A stretch of DNA of 64,000 bases from Caenorhabditis remanei (lineage: Eukaryota > Nematoda > Chromadorea > Rhabditida > Rhabditidae). Shown here piece after piece: positions 55,151-64,000 of this stretch. The translations under genes and the position numbers were made by a program. Numbering within the stretch: position 1 is the first letter of the stretch; each line of letters opens with the position of its first letter. Under the pieces are notes generated by a model. It had not been told where the DNA came from and did no database searches. It saw only the letters and a list, made by a program, of their open reading frames with translations. The stretch spans positions 186,001 to 250,000 of the forward strand of contig NW_026526001.1 in assembly GCF_010183535.1 (NCBI RefSeq), given 5' to 3'.

Positions 55151-57080
55151 CCTATTGTTTTTATGTCTTCATACCCTCTTTCTCTTTTGTTGTAAATGTA
55201 TTTGAAAATTAAAAAGCAACACAGTTTTCATTCACACGTGTGCTATCTACAAATAGCTACACAGATAGAACCGATAGAACAACTCCAAGGGGAAATTTAT
55301 TATAGGGTAGCGTGGATGTCGGTCAGCTAACAGTCGTTTCCTGTGTGTCGTGGTGGGAGTTCCTCGTGGTGAAAATGACGTGCGCCTTTGACTGTAGTAG
55401 AGACGCAGACATCGTAGTTGGTGCCGATTAGAATTGCTAAAGAAATTACTTCCTATTACAATAAAAGAGAGAACAGGGAAAAAAGAAGATAATTAACAGG
55501 AAGTAGAATAAATATATGTGATTGGATAAATTGTAGTAATTTATACAATCAATTAAAGCATTTTAGCTTGGAGTGGGACAGAGGTCGGGGACTAGGCAAC
55601 TGTCAACACTCCGGGGGGGGGGGGTCTGAGGCTCGGCGGCTTGTGTTATGTTCACATAACATGCTGGCTGGCTTTCGCTTCACGAGGTTGATAAGGCCGA
55701 ACACGGTGAGTGAGCGAATTGATATTCCTGGTTTTGGCTCATTATGTTTTTAAACAAACACCCATGCAAAAATAGAATGTTCCAGGAAAAAAGTCTAACC
55801 GTAGAAATTGATTGAAATTAGTGTCATAATGTAGCGAATGTTTAAATACGTTGAAAACATTTATAAAACCCTGGGGCACTGCAAACGCAGAAAAAATGTA
55901 GAAAAAAATTTGAAGACAAAAACTTGAAAAAAAACTTTTATTTTTCCAGCAAAATATCTGAAGAAGTAATATAGTTTTCCCACAAAATTTAAGTTTTCGT
56001 ATTTTCAGCTTTGAATTAAAACATGAACCAACATATTGTGAATTGTTTTGACTGAGTTATAATATCTTGAATTGTAAAAAGCGTTTAAAAATTAACATTG
56101 ATATCATCCGGCTGAAAATATCTGATTCCTTGCTTTCAGAAAATACTTGCATTTTTGCTGTACCTCACGATTGTAGACAGTTACCATGATGTTAGTCAGG
56201 TCAGGTGAGAAAAGGTAGTTACAAGGTGGTTGTGTTTCGATCCATATCCAAAATTTGGATGCTCACAACTTGAGTTCATTTTGCATTCGGAACACTTTTG
56301 GAAAAATAGCCGGCAGTGTTGCAAAGTTAACAAACAGTATCCGTTGGACGGAAAGTGGCAAAACGCCAACACCTTCCGAGAATACTGAAAACTCAGCCCT
56401 AGTGTTAAGTTTCTTCCAAGTTAAGTTTCTTCAAGAACTACGTCCTAGGACCACTTTCCCCCTTTCAGACTATAAGAAGGGCAATAGACCCCCAAACTCT
56501 CCTCTAGCGTCATCGTTTTCATGGTAACAGTTTTTCCTACAGAGAAGTTATTTTCCACTAGGAAATAGTGGACAGCCATTGCCAAGAGGCATTACCTCAG
56601 CGACTTTGAGGGAAGAAAACAGCACGAACCACTGTGTCCGACTTGTGTTGTGTTTCACTCCACGTCCGGAATTTCGATGCTTGCAATTAAAATAAATTTT
56701 GTTCTCTGACACAATGAGGCATTATGAATCTATTTTTTCCAAAATAATCTGTGTTTGATTCCGTGGTCGAGTGACATATCATCAAAAGTAGAGTGCTCCA
56801 CGCAATCAAACATCAAACTTTTTTGTGAGAAAACCTATTCACAATGTTGTCTTGTGTTGGAAATGTTTTATCTTCGAGTTCCCACTTTGTATCACACACT
56901 ACCCCAGTCAAAATGCAATAACCCAACCCCATTAAACCATGAATCATCCGTGAACGATCTTTTTCATTTGTTTATTTTGAAATAGGGGGAGCGAGCAAAT
57001 TGAGAAAACCTACCGATCGTCTCTCCCTCTTTTTCTTTTTTTTCTAATATTCTAGAGAATTCTTTGAAACAATTTCGTCT
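55151..57080. other. Long stretch without a supported gene
   Basis: A G12 run lies at 55613-55624. Short frames at 55568-55753, 56255-56527 and 56755-56985 show no domain, start context or splice structure. I see no repeat structure or RNA gene. Confidence 0.45.
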
Positions 57081-57874
57081 ATGATTCTGACTATCCTACC
57101 CGCTAATAGTCGTGACGATTCGAATCAGATGTCAGGAAACGTCACTCCCAGAGGTGCCGGTGAGCTCTTTAGTTTAACACTTAAATTCTCAATGTTGAAT
57201 TCCAGGCCATTTCCCATGTCGTCACTGTTACAAAGTCTTCAAATACTAAAGAAATCTTCGTGAACACATCTATGCGAACCATCCTCCAACGCATTACTGC
57301 TTTTTGTGCGATGATCGCTTGCCGAACGAGCATAAACCGCTCCAATTCCAAATGACTACTGTCCACAAGCTTGCTGACACCATCACTTGTTATTGCTGTG
57401 ATGCTACGTTTGCAAGAAAATCCATTTTTGATAACCATTGCAAAGAAGTTCGGAATAAGGCAAAGATGAAGCATGCAATGCCTATAGCAAAGTCTATCCG
57501 TTATCGGGACCCTGTTTTGTCAGCCTTTTTTTCTGTGAACTCCGAAAAAATGTGGAAGCAAAACAAGCAGGAGAAAAAAAAGAATCGGAGAACAAACTCC
57601 CGTATAGAGTAATCTACTCTAACGACAAAATTATTCCACGTTCTGCTCTTCCGATTCTCGCAGAAGCTGCAGTTGATATCATCAACGCTGTTGGATTAGA
57701 TAAATTGGGAATTCGTGTGAAAGTAAGTTTTTTAATACAGTTTTTAATGTTCTATATCTGACAGAGAACGTGAGAAACAGTCTGCAACCTTAACTATGCT
57801 ATTTTACAGAAACAAAATCTTGATCGCGGACCTATGAGTGAGAAGCGAGAAGATGGAATCACCATAAAGCTGTG
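57081..57874 (+). pseudogene. C2H2 zinc-finger gene with in-frame stop
   Basis: Exon 1 ends ...MSGNVTPRGA with a GTGAGCTC donor (57159). The next exon starts at 57206 and gives a C2H2 finger CRHCYKVFKY, then a TAA at 57247-57249, then REHIYANH, completing the finger's two His residues. Further Cys/His pairs follow (CFLCDDRLPNEH; CYCCDATFARKSIFDNH). A later frame (57555-57718, ending at a GTAAGT donor) and a last exon (57810-57874) encode a charged tail ending GITIKL. AATAAA lies near 58011. The stop inside the first finger makes this copy a pseudogene unless a longer intron removes it. Confidence 0.55.
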
Positions 57875-58039
57875 ATGAGTGACTACATATTTTATCTATC
57901 GAAGTCTTGTGAATTTTGTGTGAAACACTTCTGAAATGTTGATAAATCATGCATAATCAAGTAAAAAATCAACTAAAAGCAGCAATTCGTCCAGTTATGA
58001 TGAGAAATAAAGGAAAAATATAACATTGATCAAAAGATT

Positions 58040-58438
58040 TTATTGTTTCTCAGCGTTTTTCGCTGAAAAGTGGATTAAAAGAAAGAAACGAAGCTCACAA
58101 ACGTATATCTGTATAATGAAGCAAATAGTCGAAGTAGTCGAATACATCCGAATCTTCACAAAGCATTTCAAGAATCCATTATCTTCCATTTGAATTCCTC
58201 GAGTTTCGTGTGATTTGAAAGCTGCCATTATTTGGTCCGTGTTTTCCATTATTGCTTGAAAATACGGTCTTCTGAAAGAGGTATTAATGACTACGGAAGT
58301 TTTGAAGAAACGGAACAACAAAAGAGGGGAAAAATGACCTGAACTATTCTCACTCCAATACAGCTCGATCGTCAATCGCAAAATTTTCTCCAGTACACGC
58401 TCCTGAATTGTCATGGAGTTCGGGTAGACCTGAAACAA
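58040..58438 (-). CDS. Uncertain small gene, unknown family
   Basis: An exon with YPNSMTIQERVLEKILRLTI can be joined in phase through a GT donor (GTGAGA at about 58350) to an acceptor CCGTAG near 58297. The joined frame then reads NTSFRRPYFQAIMENTDQIM and continues to a stop at 58040. An AAUAAA-like signal is not clear. The 5' end is not found; a possible further exon lies at 59100-58899 (VTRRDSKLRNLDFGYDAIR, donor at 58898). I do not recognise the family and the model is tentative. Confidence 0.35.
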   Translation of the reverse strand: MFQVYPNSMTIQERVLEKILRLTIELYWSENSSGHFSPLLLFRFFKTSVVINTSFRRPYFQAIMENTDQIMAAFKSHETRGIQMEDNGFLKCFVKIRMYSTTSTICFIIQIYVCELRFFLLIHFSAKNAEKQ

Positions 58439-58599
58439 CTGTATTCAAGCCAATTTGACTCTGGATATAACTCACTTAATTAGGAAATGATCTTCAATTC
58501 TCCAGCTGAAACGCAATCAATTTCATCAGAATCCAAAAGCGCTTATTTGACATCATGACAAAAAAAGCTCCCGTGAGCTTCTCGGCGGTTTCTTGACAA

Positions 58600-59670
58600 T
58601 GCCAAAATTTTGGTTTGGTCCGAATGTCTTATTTCGTTACATTTCTTTCTATTCTCACTGGTGTGATCTTTCAGAGCCAACATTAAAATGTCTTGATCAT
58701 CATACGTGTGGCTGGTTTAGCTTATTGCTTTCAGCTGACATCATTTCAAAGGTTTTTTGTCAAACTACTCTGCTGTACAGCGGAGTCTCTGAACATCAAT
58801 ACATTTAGTACGAAAATAGAATTCACTACTGGAAATTGCGGATTTCCGTAAGAAAAGTAGAGGAAAAATTACGTCAGAGGCAGCTGGGACTAACCTCATT
58901 TTTTTGAATTCAATGGCAGTGAGTATTCTCTTCGAACAGGTTGTGCGGATGGCATCATATCCGAAATCAAGATTACGCAGTTTTGAGTCCCTTCGTGTTA
59001 CACAGTTTGAAAGGTTATTTGACGACAGATTTAAAGAAAACTGCAAGGAACAAGAAGCTTTGGGGAAATCGGCTTCCGGATATCGCGAAAATTTACATGG
59101 AATGTATTCGGACTGTTCCCCCACAACTTGCGTGTTTATTGGCTCAATTGATGATGTTTATTGGCTTAATTGACCGATGCCGAGCATAAGCAGTCTATGA
59201 GGTTGCTCGATTAATCATCATCTTCTCTGCTGACACGAATTGTCTCAAATTTTTTCAGATGGGCAAGAGAGCATAATTTAATCTTATTTCAACAAAAATA
59301 ATGAGTTTTCATAAGGAAAACTTTATAATAGGAATAGAACAGCAGTCGGCCGCTCAAAAAAAAATCAAATTTTATATTGAGAAAATATCGTAACAGTTAT
59401 TATCTCTCTGCGATTCTTTATATTACGGCTTGTGGTTTCAAAACTCCACCAGTAGCTAGATCACCATTTAGCTTAGTTTTCGTAATTTAATATTTGCTAT
59501 GGTTTTTTTACCAAGAACAAAGGTTTTGTATCTTTGAAGAGCTTTTTCTTTGTAGATGGTTGAGTTTTTTCATACGACCTAAAAGATCAAAATAACAATA
59601 CCAACTGCTCAAACAAACTATGGTTATTTACAGTTTATTTTCGCGATCGCCACAATTATGTAAAAGTTGG
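58600..59670. other. Mostly unassigned stretch
   Basis: Apart from the possible minus-strand exon at 58899-59100 nothing is supported. From 59280 to 59670 the sequence is AT-rich with no gene. Confidence 0.4.
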
Positions 59671-62335
59671 CTAATCAAAAAAAATGGGAAAAACAAAAAA
59701 ATTAGAGATTCGCTCAATACTGAGAAAATGTATAAGGCAACATTCAAAAAGCGAAATAAAATTAAACGCACAATCTAGTACAATATACAAATAAACATTT
59801 TTTCGTTTTGGTAGCAATTCCAGGAGTTCTTCATCCCTGGTGATGGTTTTGTCCAAATCTTTGAGGAATTGACGGATCGTCCATTCTTCAGATCGATCCA
59901 GCTTACATCCGTAGACGTCCTTCTGGGTTTGGAACTTGAATTTCTCAATGATCATTTGTCGTGTGAGCGTGTTATCTACTGTCGCGTCCATGAGCAGCAA
60001 CTGGTTGGCAATGGCCGTTACTTTGTCCAGTAGTCTCCTTTGGTCCTTGATAGACTCGCTCCTGGCTTCTTCCTTCTTAAGCCTGGATAATAAATCCGAA
60101 ACAGCCTTTTTCTTGTCCCCGTACTTCTTCTTCAGGGCGGCAAGTGCTGGTTGATAATTGGCGTCCGTCAGTTCCAACGATTCGATATGTTCCCTGGGTT
60201 CTCCTTCCAGGGCGTTTAAGAGATAGTTGAGTTTCAATATCTCACGCATGTTCGTTTTTCCTATGACCTCCTCGAAGATGGTCATGAACCTCTCGAACTC
60301 CCATCTATCTCCTTTGAACTTCTTCAACTCCGTTTGTTTGACTGAATTTGCCATTTGAAATCCTTGCAGAATTTCAATGAGCGTTGTGTTATCGTTCCGT
60401 ACTTCATATGTGGCGTCTTCCTGCAGCGTAACATCTTGGTTTCCTTCTGCTTCATGCAATGGATCCTCTTGGTTATCTTCTGCCTCCTGAACGCTTTGTG
60501 ATGAACGAGTGGATCGATAATCCTCCAAATTCTCTGTGGCTCTTTCGAGCTCAATGTTGAGGTCGTCGAGTACCTCTGCGGCTCTTTCGTATGCATCGGC
60601 ATACTTTACCGCGTATGCGTCAAGACAATCCAGTTCCTCCTGTGTCGGCTCTCTGTCTTCGACCGTCGCATTGAATTCTTTTTCCAGCGCTTCCATGTAG
60701 TTCTTGAGCCTATCCATGGACCTCTGCAGTTTCTTTGCTTCACTGGTGATGTCCTTTGCGTGATCTCTGAGAGCGTCATTTTCGAGGGCCTTATATGTCT
60801 CAACTGAGCGTTCTCATAATACCTCTTTAACTCTCTCATGGGTTTTAGTATTTTTGATCCTTTCTGATTTCCAAACCATCACAATAGGATTCGCCAATGG
60901 GAATGGTGGTAGACATGTTACTCCTTGGGATTCTATTTCTCTAATTTGGGTTTCCAACTCATGTTTCTTCTCAAGTAGGACTCTATAGTTTCTAGGCGTT
61001 GGCCTTTTAACATCTTTCCCGAAATCAATCCAGTGTCGTGTAGTTCCATTCTGGCAAACTGCTACTTTAATCTCTTTCATTTCAGGGGCTAACTCAACGT
61101 TGCAGACTAGATAAATTTCCGTTCCGATCTGAACTTCCTTCTTTAGCATATCAAATGACACTGGGTGTCCTAATTTGTTCATGTTGCGAATGAAGTCTAC
61201 TCCAAGTAGAATTTCAGAGGGACAGTCCTCATCATGAGACACCAATAACGTTTGACCTATCTCAATTTCTCCTATCTTTATGTTCTGCGATGTTGTGCCT
61301 AGAAACCTAATTACTGAACCATTTGCTGCGCGAGCTTGCTGCTCTTTGCCGATATCCAATTCGTCTGGTCTAATCTGAGATACAGGAAGGTAACTGATAC
61401 CTGCTCCGGTATCCAGTAAGGCATGGACTTTTCGTCCATTCATCTCAATCTGAATCACTGGAAGATGCCCTTTATTCCTACGATGAAGTACCGAATATAC
61501 TCCTGGGATAGGATATTCATCGTTAATGTCAGCTGCCATGTAAACGCGCTGACCCCCATCGTAGTCTACGTGGTTAATTCCTCTTAACTGTCTTGTTGCC
61601 ATTTCGATTAATCGATTTGCAGTCGCAGATGCTGCTCTTCTTGACAAGCGGAATTTGCAATATACATAGAGGATTATCACTAAGATGACTACAAATAACA
61701 CTGGGGCAATGATTACCAGAATAAACATCCAAACATTGAAAATCACATGTTTGATTGCTGAAAACACCTTTCTTCCCGTGCTATTCCACAACTCGTCTAA
61801 GGTGTTTGCTACCTTATCCTTATGGATTTTGACTTTAGTGGTTATATAGTCTTTTGCCTTAACAATGTTCTCTTCCAACAGACGGAAAGTAATATTATTT
61901 ACCCTCCTACGATAGATTTTATTTAATTCTTCGTTGGCCGCTGAAGATGTTCCTGGGCCGAGAAGATCATTTCCTATCACTGCTGGTGCTTGGAACAAGA
62001 ATTGGCTGGCGGTTCTCCGGATTGGTCTATTGAGCGTTTGTACCCACATTTCGGTACCTTGCTCGTTTTTCCAAGTTTCGCCTTCTACGTGAATCTTCCC
62101 AGTGATCATAGGACGCTTGCACTCTACTGAGCCTGAATCGGCTACTAAATCATCAGTACCCTCTAGTAAGAACCAAATTTTCCCTTCGACCAACATTGGG
62201 ACTAGATCACTAGTGGTGGTGGGTGCTTGAGTCGTGGTGGTAGTAGGTGTGCCTTTTGTCGTTGCTGCTGGTGGTACCGTCCTTGGTTTCATCGTTGTCG
62301 TCGTCGTTGTCGTCGTTGTCGTAGACGGAACGTAG
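59671..62335 (-). pseudogene. Retroelement polyprotein: Thr-rich, transmembrane, retropepsin, RT start, then Gag-like region
   Basis: One minus-strand frame runs from a Thr-rich mucin-like start (about 62335) to 59671, with a TGA at 60814-60816. Before the stop: an ectodomain-like part, a membrane helix (FILVIIAPVLFVVILVIILY), an aspartic protease (HALLDTGAGISYLP; EILLGVDFI) and the start of a gypsy-type reverse transcriptase (LPPFPLANPIVMVWKSERIK) which breaks off. After the stop, in the same frame: a coiled-coil and a Gag-like domain (KFKGDRWEFERFMTIFEEVI, LNALEGEPREHIESLEL), resembling DUF1759. A last part near 59800 drifts into non-conserved sequence. The order Pol-start then Gag is abnormal, so this is probably a deletion or fusion between element copies. 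Confidence 0.7.
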
Positions 62336-62339
62336 GATT

Positions 62340-64000
62340 ATCACGATGAATTTGATGATGATGAGAGAGAAGGAGAGTTGAAGTTTTTCGACACTGATGG
62401 ACCAACTAGGTAATGAAGAGAGAGAGAGAGAGATGTTGAGTGAGAGAGAGAGTAAATGAGAGAGTTGAGCAATGGGCTCACAATGATTGAGAGATTTTGA
62501 TGTTTTTGATTTGGATTTGGATTGAGAAGTTTTCCTAAACTAATTCTAATTGTGACTAGCCCCAATAAATAATAGAAAAGAAACTAACTTTGACTTCGGG
62601 ATTTCCGGTCCTTGAGGTGGCTGTCGGTCGGTTGGCTGAGTGAGCAGTGAGTTTCTGTGAGCTGGGTGTACGTGGGCGTTGATGGCAGGTCAGTGCCAAA
62701 AGTTTTAATTCCAAGTTTTCTGGAAATTCATGGATTTGGGTGGTAAGGGTTTGGTAAAGGAGAGGGTGAAATGACCGTTTTCCATAGACTGGTCCCCTTT
62801 TCTACTCCTTCCCTTCTACCGTAGTCCGTGGGCGTGGCTTTTAAAATTAAACAAATTTTAAATGCTTTGCCCCCCAGTGCCTCGTTGCTCCTCCAGTATA
62901 CAGCAGCTGTCTGCCTGAATGCCAGATGTCGATGGCTGTCGCGTATACAATTGTATACAATTTTCGTATAGCGTCTGACAACTATAAATAAATTATAATC
63001 TGCGCCTCTCCGACCCGCCTGGTGTTTCTCTTCGCTTCCCCCCTTTTCCCGTCATCTGCTATTCACAAATGTTGCACACTCCGGGGAATTACACTCGAAT
63101 TCCTCCTAATTTCGTTTCGCGTCGTTTCGACGTCCTACTGTAGCTTTTGTTCGTGACGATGCATTATTTATGCCCCCGGGCTGCCCTTCTGATCTTTCTA
63201 CCGTAGTCCTTCTTCTTCTTCTAGTCAGCAACATGTCTCCGGGTTCGCAACGCAATTTCGTGCTTGTCTAACCTAGTAGATTCTGACTCTCACAGAACAT
63301 ACTCCTATCTAGAATCTATAATCAAACTGTTTTTATCATAGCTGTCGCGCTTGTGGCGAAAATAAGGGCAGATGAGGTCTGCTAATCATATAGTCTGCCT
63401 AGGATTCATGGATTTCCTTTCTTGGTCAGACCCTTCAAAGAACATGGAGAAAGTAACTATTTTATATTATTCTTCAATTTTTAACATCCATGTTACGTTA
63501 GTGAGCCTGACGGCCGTGACAGGTTATCACTACATGGTATGCGGATCCTTCTAACACTCTAGCGAAATGCTTTTCCTGCGAGTCTGAGTCAAGCCAGGTA
63601 GTAATTTCCTTCCAGGTCTTACAAATTAATGTTTCCGTCATCCCTGTCTAGAGGTCTCCGGGTGCTATCAAGGAGAGTATTATGGTACTTCGGTGAGCAA
63701 TAGCTTTATAAATTTCGAATACTTCGAGGACGGAAATGCATCTCTAACCTTCCCATAACAATTTACTTTATTTCCTTATATAGCATGATAGCACTGTTCT
63801 TTGGTCTAACAATTCTAAGATTCTAGATTTCTATGACCCTTTTGTCACGGTCTGGATTGGTTAAGGATATATTGACCTCACTTTCAGCCTGAGATGTATG
63901 CCATTTTTCCATTCTTAATGACTACTCTCAGTAGATTACAGTAACTCCGAGACTTGGTTAGTTCATTTCGTTTTAACCAACAACGTCTGATTCTTATCTT
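62340..64000. other. Right end of the window, no gene supported
   Basis: A GA-rich microsatellite lies at about 62418-62465. A TATA-like CTATAAATAAATTATAA occurs at 62980-62996, upstream of a C-rich stretch, and could belong to the promoter or LTR of the retroelement on the left, but I cannot define LTR borders. The words TACCGTAGTCC recur (62818 and 63200). No ORF is convincing. Confidence 0.4.

Noticed and set aside
58593..59189. Nuclear hormone receptor or chemoreceptor gene on the plus strand
   Set aside because: I tried to fit conserved zinc-finger or helix patterns and found none; the frames are short and have poor splice support.
62980..62996. LTR promoter TATA box of the right-hand retroelement
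   Set aside because: A matching second LTR could not be found in the window, so borders and role cannot be supported.

Overview
The window looks like a chromosome piece from a Caenorhabditis-type nematode. Genes have short AT-rich introns (about 45-75 bp) ending in TTTCAG-like acceptors, there is a 127-residue major-sperm-protein homologue, and the repeats are typical of these worms: Helitron helicase, RTE-like reverse transcriptase, Polinton/Maverick, TA- and TTAA-flanked MITEs, and gypsy-like retroelement pieces. No bacterial features are present.

Layout. 1-2480: decayed Helitron helicase and an RTE-like reverse transcriptase fragment, both minus strand. 2481-10900: a satellite of about 67 copies of a 125-bp unit. 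Every unit carries two heat-shock-element arrays (alternating TTC/GAA every 5 bp), and the right edge decays into a plain 10-bp HSE ladder. 11980-17583: an intact nine-exon gene joining a propeller-like N-terminus to a Ser/Thr kinase, then a palindromic partial copy, a second direct partial copy, a small intact gene in the palindrome spacer and an unexplained array of TTTACC-nn-GGTAAA palindromes. 18081-24168: a 157-bp satellite and a 4.2-kb nested foldback repeat. 24247-31176: an intronless MSP-like gene and a ten-exon minus-strand gene with tandemly duplicated exons, two of which carry stop codons, and one exon containing a MITE read in frame.

32466-49035 is a complete 16.6-kb Polinton (virus-like transposon) with 640-bp terminal inverted repeats and a perfect 6-bp target duplication (TATGGA). 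It carries integrase with a chromodomain, a double-jelly-roll-type major capsid protein, a large type I membrane glycoprotein that is a candidate fusogen, a packaging ATPase, an adenovirus-type protease, protein-primed DNA polymerase B and several conserved small genes. It is no longer intact: a deleted LTR retroelement splits the integrase, polymerase and ATPase have stop codons, and the glycoprotein is frameshifted. Eleven of its fourteen genes start at the hexamer TAAATG on either strand, which resembles the late-promoter core of large DNA viruses. The one spliced gene lacks this motif and is a candidate host-derived cargo gene.

49129-51548: two paralogous minus-strand genes of unknown function, with a tandemly duplicated GC-box element upstream of the second. 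52245-53580: a TTAA-flanked MITE-like element with nested palindromes. 54650-62335: retroelement fragments (zinc-knuckle plus retropepsin; a transmembrane-retropepsin-RT start joined to a Gag-like region), a broken C2H2 zinc-finger gene and a small uncertain gene. The last 1.7 kb holds no gene I can support. All calls come from reading the sequence; no database search was run.
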